The notes under the pieces are model-generated. The model was not told the DNA's origin, did no database searches, and was given only the letters and a program-made list of their open reading frames with translations. Shown one piece after another: positions 28,815 to 38,047 of a stretch of DNA of 63,765 nucleotides (the stretch's first letter is position 1; each line of letters opens with the position of its first letter). The position numbers and the translations under genes were made by a program. Origin of the DNA: an uncultured Clostridia bacterium (GTDB taxonomy: Bacteria > Bacillota > Clostridia > Oscillospirales > Ruminococcaceae); assembly GCA_947631455.1 (NCBI GenBank), contig CANRLH010000008.1, positions 1-63,765 on the forward strand, read 5' to 3'.

Positions 28815-28999
28815 ACCATTTGCATTATATTATACCTCTTTAAAAAAGTCAAGCATTTAATAAAAAATTCATTTATTATTAAAAACAAATTGTCAAAATG
28901 CCTAAATTTAGGAAATTCAATTTGTGCAAAAGTTTCAATAAATTGCTTGTAATAAAGTAGTTATCCACTTTGAGCCTTAATAAATACTTTGAAATTAAA

Positions 29000-29112
29000 A
29001 AGAAAAGAGAGCTTTTTATCATCGCATAGATAACATTGCTTAAAACCCGATCCTCAATGAAATTTATGCAAAAAGCTCTCTTTTCTTCAAGCCCGTGCAT
29101 CATTGCACAGGC
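29000..29112 (-). ncRNA. Long hairpin, candidate structured RNA or terminator
   Basis: A perfect 18-base inverted repeat (AAGAAAAGAGAGCTTTTT, arms 29000-29017 and 29070-29087) encloses inner stems GCATA/TATGC and CATTG/CAATG. On the minus strand it is preceded by a second hairpin (GCCTGTGCA/TGCACGGGC, 29091-29112) and followed by TTTTTAATTT. It begins 15 bases past the DUF378 stop, so at minimum it can terminate that gene. The stacked stems are more elaborate than a terminator needs. No known RNA family recognised. Confidence 0.4.
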
Positions 29113-29126
29113 TTTTCTCAAGTGAA

Positions 29127-29336
29127 CTAATCCTCCGCCTTTATAAGCGAGTGTTCCTTGAAGTACAGCGAAATACACCAAAGTGCACACGCAGCAATTA
29201 CGATATACACGATTCTGCTTAACAGCGATGTTGACGAGCCGAACAGGAATGCAACCAGGTCAAACTCGAATATACCTACAAGTCCCCAGTTAAGTCCGCC
29301 CACTATAAGCAGAAAAAGCGCTATCTTATCTAACAT
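29127..29336 (-). CDS. DUF378 small membrane protein
   Basis: A 69-residue protein starting at ATG 29334-29336 behind AAAGGAGG. The family signature IVGGLNWGLVGIFEFDLV is at residues 11-28, with two membrane helices (5-25 and 38-60). Function unknown. A short hairpin (TTTAGCACA/TGTGCGCTAAA, 29350-29372) sits directly upstream of the ribosome site and could limit access to it. The longer frame upstream is not real. Confidence 0.88.
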   Translation of the reverse strand: MLDKIALFLLIVGGLNWGLVGIFEFDLVAFLFGSSTSLLSRIVYIVIAACALWCISLYFKEHSLIKAED

Positions 29337-29454
29337 AGCAATACCTCCTTTAGCGCACACCTTTGTGCTAAAAGTATATTGCCCCGTTTGTAAAAAGTTA
29401 TTCGCAAAGCGCAAAAATCTTTCAGGGAAAAATTTTTTATTTGGATAAATTTTC

Positions 29455-29483
29455 TTGCTAATCAAATAAATATATGTTATACT
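29455..29483 (+). promoter_or_regulatory. Promoter of mutarotase/GH94 genes
   Basis: TTGCTA (29455-29460), 17 bases, TATACT (29478-29483), with an extended -10 TG. It lies 50 bases before the epimerase gene. Confidence 0.6.
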
Positions 29484-29532
29484 CTTAATGTATGCAAAAT
29501 GGTGCAAATAATACTGTTTCGGAGGAAGTTTT

Positions 29533-30540
29533 ATGACAAAGGCTGAAAAAATAATTTTTAAGCAAACAGATTGCATTCGCCTTTGTTCCGGCGGATATGA
29601 GGCAATAATTTGTCCTTTGATCGGAAACCAGGTTTTAAGGCTTAGAAATACTTTACTCAACTGCGAAATTTTCAGATACCGTGATGATGTTTCGATCGAC
29701 GCAATAAAGCAAGCTCCCGCGATCTGGGGTCTTCCGACAATGTATCTTCCAAATCGGTTTGACAAGGGAGTAATAAAAACCTCCGACAGCATATATCATA
29801 TGCCGATAAATGAGCCGGATTGCAATAATTACATTCACGGATTCGTTTTCAAACGGCCTTATCAAATTGACGAACTAAAAACAGATGGCGACAAGGCGAT
29901 AATGTCAGCGTCCTTTACATATAATAAGGAAGACGAAATGTATAAGTATTTTGATGTCGACTTTAAAATAACGGTTTCTTTTGAACTTTCGCAAAACGGA
30001 CTTTTCCAAAAAATCTTTTTAAAAAACCTTTCTAAAAAAGCGCTCCCTGTGTCGATATGCACACACACCTGCATAAACGCACCGCTTGTTGAAGGAGCAG
30101 ATGAGGGCGCCTTGCGCCTAAGTGTTCCTATTGGCAAAAGATGCGAACTTAACGACCGGTTTTTGCCTACCGAGCGCCTTTTAGAGCTTAACGAATGGGA
30201 CATCGAATACAAAAACGGCACAAAGCGTCCCACCGGACAAGTCATTGAAAACGACATGTATACAGCCGTGACCAACACCTTTGACGGCAAACCGTTTAAC
30301 GGCACTGTGGTTTATGATGACGCAAACGGCATTGTACTGCTTAATGAAGTGAGTGAAGAGTTTAAATTCTACAATATGTGGAACGATTCGGGCGATAAAG
30401 GATACTTTTGCCCCGAGCCAATGACTGCTATGATAAACGCTCCCAACCTGACGATTGACAGAAAAGCGTCAGGGTATAAAGAGCTTTTAAGCGGCGGTGA
30501 ATTTTTCTGCTCTCAGAGTTTTAAAGTAATAAAACAATAA
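29533..30540 (+). CDS. Aldose 1-epimerase-like protein
   Basis: A 335-residue protein with the beta-sandwich pattern of the galactose-mutarotase superfamily (AIICPLIGNQVLRLRNT near the start; NNYIHGFVFKRPYQID near 97, where the His would be catalytic; CTHTCINAPL mid-protein). It may interconvert sugar anomers to feed the cellobiose phosphorylase encoded 82 bases downstream, which needs one anomer; this is inference from position. GGAGG precedes ATG. Specificity unknown. Confidence 0.8.
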   Translation: MTKAEKIIFKQTDCIRLCSGGYEAIICPLIGNQVLRLRNTLLNCEIFRYRDDVSIDAIKQAPAIWGLPTMYLPNRFDKGVIKTSDSIYHMPINEPDCNNYIHGFVFKRPYQIDELKTDGDKAIMSASFTYNKEDEMYKYFDVDFKITVSFELSQNGLFQKIFLKNLSKKALPVSICTHTCINAPLVEGADEGALRLSVPIGKRCELNDRFLPTERLLELNEWDIEYKNGTKRPTGQVIENDMYTAVTNTFDGKPFNGTVVYDDANGIVLLNEVSEEFKFYNMWNDSGDKGYFCPEPMTAMINAPNLTIDRKASGYKELLSGGEFFCSQSFKVIKQ

Positions 30541-30621
30541 TTAAAAATATAACTTTTAATAAGATCTCACATTTTGTGATTTGCGGAAAATATTTCTTAA
30601 ATATTAAGGAGAGAAAAATCT

Positions 30622-33072
30622 ATGAAATTCGGACATTTTGACGACGTAAACAAAGAATACGTCATCACAAATCCAAAAACCCCATATCCGTGGATAAACT
30701 ATCTGGGAACCCAGGAGTTTTTCTCATTGATTTCAAATACGGCGGGCGGTTATCACTTTTTTAAAGACGCGCGCTTAAGAAGAATTACAAGATACCGTTA
30801 CAACAACGTACCAATTGATGCCGGCGGAAGATACTTTTATATAAAAGACGGCGATACGGTATGGTCTCCTGGCTGGAGCCCTGTAAAAACAGAGCTCGAC
30901 AGCTATTGCTGCCGCCATGGAATGGGTTATACCGTTATAAGCGGAGAAAAGGATTGCGTTCGTGCTGAGGTAACCTATTTTGTTCCTCAGAACTTCAACG
31001 GAGAAGTACAGAAACTGGTTATAAAAAACTGCTCCGATCAGAAAAAAGAGCTTAAGCTCTTTTCATTTGTCGAGTGGTGTCTGTGGGATGCGCAGGACGA
31101 TTCCACAAACTTTCAGCGAAACTTCAACACCGGAGAGGTCGAGATAGAAGGCTCAACAATCTACCATAAAACTGAATACAAGGAAAGACGCGACCACTTT
31201 GCTTTCTATACGGTTAATGCACCGATCGACGGCTTCGACACCGATAGAGAGTCGTTTATCGGTCTATATAACGGCTTTGATAATCCTCAGTGTGTCCTTG
31301 CGGGACAAGCTTCGAACTCGGTCGCAGACGGCTGGTCTCCTATAGCATCGCATATGATAAATATAGTGCTTGAGCCTGATGAGGAAAAGACTTTTATCTT
31401 TCTGCTTGGATACGTGGAAAACGGCGATAACAAATGGGACGAAAACGAAAACATGAACAAGCAGAAGGCTTATGATATGATAAATGCCATGAATACGGCA
31501 GAAAAGGCGGACGCCGCCTTAGAAGAGCTGAAAAACACTTGGGACGAGCTTTTATCAAAATACTCGGTAAACACTCCTGATGATAAGCTTAACAGAATGG
31601 TAAACATCTGGAATCAGTACCAGTGTATGGTGACCTTTAACATGAGCCGCTCGGCGTCTTATTTTGAAAGCGGTATAGGAAGAGGAATGGGCTTCAGAGA
31701 CTCAAACCAGGATCTTCTGGGCTTTGTGCATCAGATACCGGATAGAGCAAGAGAGCGTCTTATCGACCTTGCTTCAACCCAGTACGAAGACGGAGGGTGC
31801 TATCACCAGTACCAGCCGCTCACAAAAAAGGGCAACCACGAGATAGGTGGAGATTTTTCAGATGACCCGCTCTGGATGATATATGCAGTTGCACAGTATA
31901 TAAAAGAGACCGGAGACTGGTCTATCCTTGATGAACAGGTGCCATACGATAACGACATAAGCCGTGCAAAGCCGATGATGGATCACCTCACACAGTCGTT
32001 TTATCACGTTGTAAACAACCTCGGGCCTCACGGCCTTCCTCTGGCGATGAGAGCTGACTGGAACGACTGCATAAATCTTTCCTGCTTTTCCGAGACCCCG
32101 GGCGAAAGCTTTCAGACCTCGACCTGCTCAAAGTACGGCGAGCTTAAATACAGCCGTGTGGCGGAAAGCGTTATGGTAGGCGGAATGTTCACCTTTATCG
32201 GGCCCGAATATGTTTCTATATGCCGCCACAAGGGCCTGTATGACGAAGCGTACCAGGCTCACGCGGAAATAAACAAGATGTCAGAAGCACTTATAAAGTA
32301 CGGCTTTGACGGCGAGTGGTTTTTAAGAGCGTATGATGATTTTGGCAGAAAAATGGGTTCTAAGGAATGTGAGGAAGGAAAAATTTTCATTGAACCGCAG
32401 GGCTTTTGCGTAATGAGCGGAATAGGAAAGGATCAGGGGCTTGACATAAAAACGCTTGACAGTGTAGACAAGTATCTAAACACCAAATACGGACTTGTCC
32501 TAAACGCACCTCCGTATTCAAAGTATTACCCGGAATACGGGGAGATATCGACCTATCCCGGAGGATACAAGGAAAATGCGGGGATCTTCTGTCACAATAA
32601 TGCGTGGATAATCTGCGCCGAGGCCTTCATCGGCCGGGGAGACAAAGCTTACGAGTATTACTCAAAGATTGCGCCTGCTTATCTTGAGGATATTTCCGAC
32701 ATTCACCGTACAGAGCCGTATGTTTATGCTCAGATGATAGCAGGTAAGGACGCAAAGCGCCACGGTGAGGCAAAAAACAGTTGGCTCACAGGAACGGCCG
32801 CATGGAACTTTGTTGCTGTGTCTCAGTATATTCTCGGAATTATTCCCGACTATGACGGACTGAAGATAGACCCGTCGATCCCGTCAGACTGGGAAGGCTT
32901 TACGGCTGTAAGAAAGTTCAGAGGAGCGACCTATAATATCACCGTTAAGAATCCTCATTACATCTCAAAGGGAATAGAAAGCGTCACCGTAGACGGCAAA
33001 GAGATAGATGGCAATATTCTTCCGGTATTTGAAAATGGTAAAACGGTAGAAGTTGAGGTTATAATGGGATAA
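30622..33072 (+). CDS. cbp: Cellobiose phosphorylase, GH94
   Basis: The enzyme splits cellobiose with phosphate into glucose 1-phosphate and glucose, saving one ATP. The 816-residue protein matches the cellobiose branch closely: [20 protein letters not shown] start, [34 protein letters not shown], and the general-acid motif RADWNDC near residue 490. No signal peptide, so it acts in the cytoplasm on imported cellobiose or on products of cellodextrin phosphorolysis. AAGGAGAG precedes the ATG. A terminator follows. No transporter gene is next to it. Confidence 0.94.
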   Translation: MKFGHFDDVNKEYVITNPKTPYPWINYLGTQEFFSLISNTAGGYHFFKDARLRRITRYRYNNVPIDAGGRYFYIKDGDTVWSPGWSPVKTELDSYCCRHGMGYTVISGEKDCVRAEVTYFVPQNFNGEVQKLVIKNCSDQKKELKLFSFVEWCLWDAQDDSTNFQRNFNTGEVEIEGSTIYHKTEYKERRDHFAFYTVNAPIDGFDTDRESFIGLYNGFDNPQCVLAGQASNSVADGWSPIASHMINIVLEPDEEKTFIFLLGYVENGDNKWDENENMNKQKAYDMINAMNTAEKADAALEELKNTWDELLSKYSVNTPDDKLNRMVNIWNQYQCMVTFNMSRSASYFESGIGRGMGFRDSNQDLLGFVHQIPDRARERLIDLASTQYEDGGCYHQYQPLTKKGNHEIGGDFSDDPLWMIYAVAQYIKETGDWSILDEQVPYDNDISRAKPMMDHLTQSFYHVVNNLGPHGLPLAMRADWNDCINLSCFSETPGESFQTSTCSKYGELKYSRVAESVMVGGMFTFIGPEYVSICRHKGLYDEAYQAHAEINKMSEALIKYGFDGEWFLRAYDDFGRKMGSKECEEGKIFIEPQGFCVMSGIGKDQGLDIKTLDSVDKYLNTKYGLVLNAPPYSKYYPEYGEISTYPGGYKENAGIFCHNNAWIICAEAFIGRGDKAYEYYSKIAPAYLEDISDIHRTEPYVYAQMIAGKDAKRHGEAKNSWLTGTAAWNFVAVSQYILGIIPDYDGLKIDPSIPSDWEGFTAVRKFRGATYNITVKNPHYISKGIESVTVDGKEIDGNILPVFENGKTVEVEVIMG

Positions 33073-33104
33073 AGATCTCTCTTATCCTCAGTAATAAACC
33101 AAAC

Positions 33105-33139
33105 CACCCGAGGTGAAAAACTACTTCGGGTGATTTTTT
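33105..33139 (+). terminator. Terminator after GH94 gene
   Basis: CACCCGAGGT pairs with ACTTCGGGTG, one G-U, loop of 7-8 bases, then TTTTTT after GA. Confidence 0.85.
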
Positions 33140-33221
33140 ACACGGTTTTTAGATCAAAGGCGGTAAACATTTCACAAGAGTACCAATAAATGATAAGTTG
33201 TCCTCATCATGCGTACAAAAA

Positions 33222-33302
33222 TATGCGGATTGACTTTTTATATCTGCAAATCTCCGCCTTATCCGGCAGGATAATATTTAAGATACGTTCTTTATCCGCA
33301 TA
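33222..33302. other. Nested inverted repeats in the nrdR upstream gap
   Basis: TATGCGGAT (33222-33230) and ATCCGCATA (33294-33302) are exact complements, enclosing a hairpin TTATCC-GGCA-GGATAA (33259-33274). It could be a small structured RNA or a protein-binding region. No promoter clearly belongs to it. Confidence 0.25.
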
Positions 33303-33331
33303 CAATATTTTATTTTGTTGCTTTTTTTCAA

Positions 33332-33451
33332 TTTAAAATTTTTAAACTTTAAAACGCAAGTTTTAATTCAAACTGTTTAAAACTTTGTTTAAAATGTTAA
33401 AAACTCCCTGTTTTGCGCGTCTGTTTTCAAAGGTTTAAAAGGATTTTTAAA
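33332..33451. repeat. Cluster of seven TTTAAA sites
   Basis: TTTAAA occurs at 33332, 33341, 33348, 33376, 33388, 33434 and 33446, several as GTTTAAAA. A/T-rich sequence gives some by chance, but the density stands out. It precedes the nrdR promoter by about 150 bases. Confidence 0.3.
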
Positions 33452-33594
33452 CAACTGTACACTTTTTCGCCCAAGAGTTGCGATAAATTACGACAAAACA
33501 TCGTACAATACCGTAAAAAATCATAAAATATTATTATGAATAAGAAATATCAGGTCGAAACACGAAAAATTAAAAAGAAATTTCGCAAGAATGC

Positions 33595-33623
33595 TTGCAA
33601 ATAAATACTATTTATGGTATACT
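33595..33623 (+). promoter_or_regulatory. nrdR promoter
   Basis: TTGCAA (33595-33600), 17 bases, TATACT (33618-33623), preceded by TATGG. It leaves a leader of roughly 110 bases. Confidence 0.6.
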
Positions 33624-33742
33624 TTAGTTGTTACATATACTATCAGTTGGTTTAAGTATATTAAATCCCGCAATTATTTCATACGGTTTAAGCTGCAATT
33701 ACGTTGAAGCTTTATACCAAACACAGAAAGGGAGTAAGCCTT

Positions 33743-34183
33743 ATGAGATGCCCGTTTTGCAATTTTGAAGATACCAAGGTAATCGATTCTCGTCCGAGTG
33801 ACGAAAAAAAGCGCCGCAGACGTGAATGTACCAACTGCGGAAAGCGATTCACCACATATGAAGTCATTGAAAAACCGACTCTGATGGTTTATAAGCGTGA
33901 CGGAAGCTTCGAACCTTTTGACAGAGACAAGCTTGTAAAGGGCATAAGAAGCGCCCTTAAAAAGAGACCGATAAGCGTTGATCAGGTAAACAAAATGGTC
34001 GATGAAATAGAGAACACTTACGCAAACGCCATGCAGACGGAAACCACCACCAGTGAGATCGGAGATAAGGTGCTGCACGGCTTAAAGGAGCTTGACCTGG
34101 TAGCATATGTAAGGTTCGCCTCGGTCTACAAAGACTTTAACGACCTTGACAGCTTTATTTCAATCATTAAAGAGCTAAGCTAA
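33743..34183 (+). CDS. nrdR: Transcriptional repressor NrdR
   Basis: NrdR senses ATP/dATP and represses ribonucleotide reductase genes. The start at ATG 33743 (MRCPFCNFEDTKVIDSRPSD) follows AGAAAGGGAG; the upstream frame is leader. A zinc ribbon (CPFC and CTNCGKRF) is followed by an ATP-cone (about 49-139). 146 aa, standard length. The gene ends 4 bases inside the convergent DUF4363 gene. Confidence 0.96.
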   Translation: MRCPFCNFEDTKVIDSRPSDEKKRRRRECTNCGKRFTTYEVIEKPTLMVYKRDGSFEPFDRDKLVKGIRSALKKRPISVDQVNKMVDEIENTYANAMQTETTTSEIGDKVLHGLKELDLVAYVRFASVYKDFNDLDSFISIIKELS

Positions 34184-34551
34184 AGGATACTGTGAAGATA
34201 CGGAAATTCGCTGTCGTATATAAGACGGATACCGTATTTTATAGATTCGCACTCACTTAAAAACTCATCCTTGCCCATAAGAGCTTTTAGCTTTGAGACC
34301 GACTGTGCTACTTCCTCAAGCTTGGTGCTTTGAACGATGTAGGACACCAGATTATAATAATCCGACCAAAACCGATTAAGCCGTGTTAATTCCTCCTCGG
34401 CGAGATCGGTTTTGTTTTGTTTATAAAGCTCCTCCGTTCGCTCAATGTAAGAAATAAGCTGTTCGTTTTTGCTGTCAAACACCGAAAGCGTGACTATGCT
34501 TGTAACAACTATAGTTGCGAGTATCAAGACGCTTATGATAAGTCTTTTCAT
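34180..34551 (-). CDS. DUF4363 membrane-anchored protein
   Basis: One N-terminal membrane helix (4-24) and a helical outer region (LYKQNKTDLAEEELTRLNRFWSDYY). DUF4363 genes commonly follow YetF/DUF421 genes in sporulating Firmicutes, as here (ATG directly after the YetF stop). 123 aa. Function unknown; the association suggests a role in spores or the envelope. Confidence 0.78.
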   Translation of the reverse strand: MKRLIISVLILATIVVTSIVTLSVFDSKNEQLISYIERTEELYKQNKTDLAEEELTRLNRFWSDYYNLVSYIVQSTKLEEVAQSVSKLKALMGKDEFLSECESIKYGIRLIYDSEFPYLHSIL

Positions 34552-35226
34552 TTAATATTCCTTCTTTATAAGAGTATAGTTTTTGTCCTCGTCAGAGCTT
34601 AAGAGGAAGACGTCCTTTGCTTTGACCTTATTTTTATTGAGAATACCGTTGAGCCACTTATCGTTCAGATTTAAAACGTTAAGTGCTTTTTTTATTATAA
34701 CTCCATCGTCAATGATTACCTGCGGGGGATTCTGAGACGCAGAGTTTTTGTTTTCGGTAATATCAAGCGTAAGAGGCTGATAATCCTTTTTCTGTAAAAC
34801 GCTTACCTTTCCGGTTGTCTCCACTATTGCATACTGAACCTCAGTCACGTCAAATATGCCCTGCTCGCGCAAGCTTTCCATAAGGTCATCCAGAGAATAC
34901 CTCAGTTGTTTCATGGCCCTTTGGTCGATAGTTCCGTTTATAACGATAATTCTGGGACTTCCGGAAACTATTTTCCTAACTTTTTTTGATTTTAGTGTAA
35001 CGGCGGACATTATAACATCAAAACATACCAGAGATATTATCGGAATTATTCCCGTTAATATGGGAAGGTTTATGTCCTCTATCGGCAGCGTTGCAATATT
35101 TGAAACCAGAATAGTGATAACAAGCTCGCTTGGCTGAAGCTCACCTATCTGTCTTTTTCCCATAAGACGAACGGAAAAAATGACGAGTACATATAAAATA
35201 AGGGCCCGCAGAAAAATAATCAGCAT
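34552..35226 (-). CDS. YetF/DUF421 membrane protein
   Basis: Three N-terminal membrane helices are followed by a DUF421 cytoplasmic domain (RIIVINGTIDQRAMKQLRYSLDDLMESLREQGIFDVTEVQYAI region), then a C-terminal extension with a second similar segment. Start at ATG 35224-35226 behind AAGGAGG. 224 aa. YetF-type proteins in Bacillus are spore-linked and important in membrane biology; specific activity unknown. Divergent from gerA. Confidence 0.85.
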   Translation of the reverse strand: MLIIFLRALILYVLVIFSVRLMGKRQIGELQPSELVITILVSNIATLPIEDINLPILTGIIPIISLVCFDVIMSAVTLKSKKVRKIVSGSPRIIVINGTIDQRAMKQLRYSLDDLMESLREQGIFDVTEVQYAIVETTGKVSVLQKKDYQPLTLDITENKNSASQNPPQVIIDDGVIIKKALNVLNLNDKWLNGILNKNKVKAKDVFLLSSDEDKNYTLIKKEY

Positions 35227-35287
35227 AAAAAATTGCCTCCTTAATGTCTTCAAAAATAATTTTCCCTAAAATTATGCAGTCATTCGT

Positions 35288-35316
35288 GAATATTGAAGCT
35301 TTTTTTACAGATATTA
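35288..35316 (+). promoter_or_regulatory. Candidate forespore sigma-G-type promoter of gerA
   Basis: GAATA (35288-35292), 17 bases, GATATTA (35310-35316) is one base off the sigma-G form GNATR-N17/18-CATNNTA. Germinant receptor operons are known to be sigma-G controlled. It leaves a leader of about 75 bases. Confidence 0.35.
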
Positions 35317-35399
35317 AAATAAAAGCGAATAATTATTCTTAACACGCCGCCCGGTAAGCATTTATGCATTTTGCGGACGGCAGAACGGAGTATGATAAT

Positions 35400-36878
35400 A
35401 TGAATATAGACGATAAAAACTATGCCCACACGCTTCTGCCTGAGAGCGCCAAGGATTTTAAAACCATGCTGAAGGCGGCGGCAGGGAACACAATGGACGT
35501 AAACATAAGCGATATAGAAGTTTCCGGTCACAAGTGCGTTTTTGTAGCGGCAGAAGGAATGATATCTACTCAGGCGCTGTCTGAGCTTGTATTCCACCCG
35601 CTGATGGAGTTTAATCTGGACCACAAGGCAAGCGCTGAGGAGGTATATACCTTTTTAACGCAGCAAAGCCTTATGACTATCGACCGTCAGGAGCTTTCCA
35701 CATTTGGTGAAGTTTTCATGCGCCTTTTCTCGGGCTTCGCGATAATATTCATAGACGGGAAAAACAAAGCGGTCAGTCTGGGTATTCAGGGATATGACAA
35801 AAGAAGCATAGAAAATCCTTCATCGGACACAAACATCATGGGAGGACAGGACGGCTTTATTGAAGCTTTAAGGACAAACGTATCACTTGTACGGCGAAGG
35901 ATAAAATCACCGCTTTTAAAGTTTGAGCTTATGCAGGTTGGAAAGGTCACAAAGACGGATATTGCTATTTCATATCTTTCTGACAAGGTCGATAAAAAAA
36001 TAGTTGACGAGATAAGAAAGCGACTTATGGATATAGAGCTAGACACCATATTCTCCACCGGATATATAAAACCGTTTTTAGAGGATAAACACAAATCTAT
36101 TTTTTCAAGCATATCTACCACTGACCGTCCCGATTCCATGTGCATAAAGCTTAACGAAGGCAAGGTGGGCATTCTCATCGACGGAACACCCTTTGCCCTT
36201 ATTCTGCCGTCGGTATTTATCGAAGAATTCCGCACGGTAGACGACTACACCACAAGAAGCTTTTACACAGTTTATATACGTTGGATAAAGTACCTGTCGT
36301 TTATTCTGGCTGTGGCGCTTCCCGGGCTTTATGTTTCAATAGCGTCTTTTCACCCGGGAATGCTCAGCCACAGGCTTTTGTTAAACCTTGTTGCGTCTCA
36401 GGAATCCACCCCGTACTCACTGACGACCGAAGCTGTAATAATCACGATAATGTACGAGATAATGAGAGAAGCCGGAATAAGGCTTCCGAAAGCGGTGGGG
36501 GGAGCGGTCTCAATTGTGGGAGCGCTTATCATCGGAGATGCTGCTGTCACCTCCTCTCTTATATCCGCACCGCTTTTGATTATAATAGGACTCACCGCAA
36601 CTGCATCTTTTGTAATTCCGGGGCTTAATCAGCAGACATCAGTATTGCGGCTTGTTTATATAGCGGTAGGTGGACTTTTCGGCCTTTACGGCATAAGCAT
36701 ACTGACGATAGCAGTTATAGCAAATACCTGCGTACTTTCCAGTATGACGGTTCCGTATACGGCTCCGGTTTCTCCGTTAACTGTAAACCGCCTTACAAAC
36801 ATTTTGGGAAGGCCCTCCTTTTTACGTCTTCAGAAAACCAAAAGGCGCGTTGAAGACTTAACCGGAGTAAAAAAATAG
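35400..36878 (+). CDS. gerA: Spore germination protein GerA family (A subunit)
   Basis: The A subunit of a Ger-type germinant receptor in the spore inner membrane. I start at ATG 35400 (MNIDDKNYAHTLLPESAKDF), 9 bases after GGAG. A large N-terminal soluble part (1-290) is followed by a C-terminal multi-helix region with conserved LPGLYVSIASFHPGMLSHRLL and EIMREAGIRLPKAVGGAVSIVG. 492 aa, normal length. First of three ger genes in order A-B-C. Confidence 0.94.
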   Translation: MNIDDKNYAHTLLPESAKDFKTMLKAAAGNTMDVNISDIEVSGHKCVFVAAEGMISTQALSELVFHPLMEFNLDHKASAEEVYTFLTQQSLMTIDRQELSTFGEVFMRLFSGFAIIFIDGKNKAVSLGIQGYDKRSIENPSSDTNIMGGQDGFIEALRTNVSLVRRRIKSPLLKFELMQVGKVTKTDIAISYLSDKVDKKIVDEIRKRLMDIELDTIFSTGYIKPFLEDKHKSIFSSISTTDRPDSMCIKLNEGKVGILIDGTPFALILPSVFIEEFRTVDDYTTRSFYTVYIRWIKYLSFILAVALPGLYVSIASFHPGMLSHRLLLNLVASQESTPYSLTTEAVIITIMYEIMREAGIRLPKAVGGAVSIVGALIIGDAAVTSSLISAPLLIIIGLTATASFVIPGLNQQTSVLRLVYIAVGGLFGLYGISILTIAVIANTCVLSSMTVPYTAPVSPLTVNRLTNILGRPSFLRLQKTKRRVEDLTGVKK

Positions 36879-36991
36879 CTTATCAAAGGCATTTCCTTAA
36901 AATTTATGCTGTTTTGTCGGTAAATAACCGGACAGGCCTCTTAACAAGCCGTTGTCATAATAAGGTCAATAAAAATAAGTGAGGTTATCCA

Positions 36992-38047
36992 ATGAAAATA
37001 TCATCCTGGCAGCTTCTGATACTGCTCTTTTTATCGAGAATCTTTATAGCCATAACCTACTTTACACTGGAGGACATTTCCCCTTCAGTAATGATGAGTA
37101 CCTCCGCTATCTCGGTGGCGACAGATATGGTGTTGGTCATTCCTGCAATTTTTTTGTATAAAAACTATCCCGATGAAAACGTAATTATCTCGGCTTTCAA
37201 GGTAAGTAAAATATTCGGCATTATATTAACCGTACTGTATTTCATTTTTGCGGTTTTTATGATCTTCCGCACTGTCAGATTTTTTCTTTACTTTTTTGAA
37301 AACGCGTTTTCAAATCTTTTGCCGACACTTGTGGTAGGCGTAATGCTAATTGCAGCGGCGGCATATGTTGCTCACCTGGGAATTGAAGCTGCGGCAAGAA
37401 GTTCATCAATAGTTTTTGCTGTTTTTATACTTCTTCTTATAGCCGTTGTCGCCACAACCGCAGAGGATTTTGACATTACAAACTATTACGTCGAGCACAT
37501 AGATACCAATGATGTGTTCGGCGGAATAGTAAGCGGACTATCCCGCAGCAGTGAAATCGTGGTACTTGTCCTGGTGCTTCCTTATCTTAAAACCGGCATT
37601 ACAAAATCCGTATACGGCTTTTTACTGTTAAAGCTTTTATTTGTAGAGATGATAATACTGTTGTGTATGCTGTTTTTGGGCGGCTATATGGAGGCTGTAC
37701 AATTTCCGTTTTTCACGGTATGCAGCTTTGCAAAGGCACCGTTTGTAGATCGTTTGGATGCGATATTCCTGGTTGTGTGGACGCTTATAGGTGTTATAAA
37801 ACTGTCGCTGTTTACAATATCGCTGCGCCCCGCTTCGGTCTTGCTGAAACCGCTTCAAAACAGTGCGGTAACAAACCTTGTTCCTTTTGTATTGGGAGGC
37901 GCACCCGCACTTTATTTTGCATATAAGGAACAGATGATAATCCCGCTTCTGGACAACGAACTTACCGCTGCCGCAATTGTTTTGCTTGGAACAGTCATTC
38001 CGCTTGTGGTATTGATTTTAAGGAGGTTTAAGCGTGAAAAGAATTAG
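36992..38047 (+). CDS. gerB: Spore germination protein GerB family (B subunit)
   Basis: The B subunit, an amino-acid-permease-like membrane protein that binds the germinant. About ten membrane helices over 351 residues. GTGAGG precedes the ATG. It overlaps gerC by 14 bases. Confidence 0.92.
   Translation: MKISSWQLLILLFLSRIFIAITYFTLEDISPSVMMSTSAISVATDMVLVIPAIFLYKNYPDENVIISAFKVSKIFGIILTVLYFIFAVFMIFRTVRFFLYFFENAFSNLLPTLVVGVMLIAAAAYVAHLGIEAAARSSSIVFAVFILLLIAVVATTAEDFDITNYYVEHIDTNDVFGGIVSGLSRSSEIVVLVLVLPYLKTGITKSVYGFLLLKLLFVEMIILLCMLFLGGYMEAVQFPFFTVCSFAKAPFVDRLDAIFLVVWTLIGVIKLSLFTISLRPASVLLKPLQNSAVTNLVPFVLGGAPALYFAYKEQMIIPLLDNELTAAAIVLLGTVIPLVVLILRRFKREKN

Noticed and set aside
28879-29190. 103-codon frame on the minus strand (KACAMMHGLEEKRAFCINF region)
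   Set aside because: It overlaps the end of the DUF378 gene and is made by the inverted repeats; no ribosome site. Better explained as a structured repeat.
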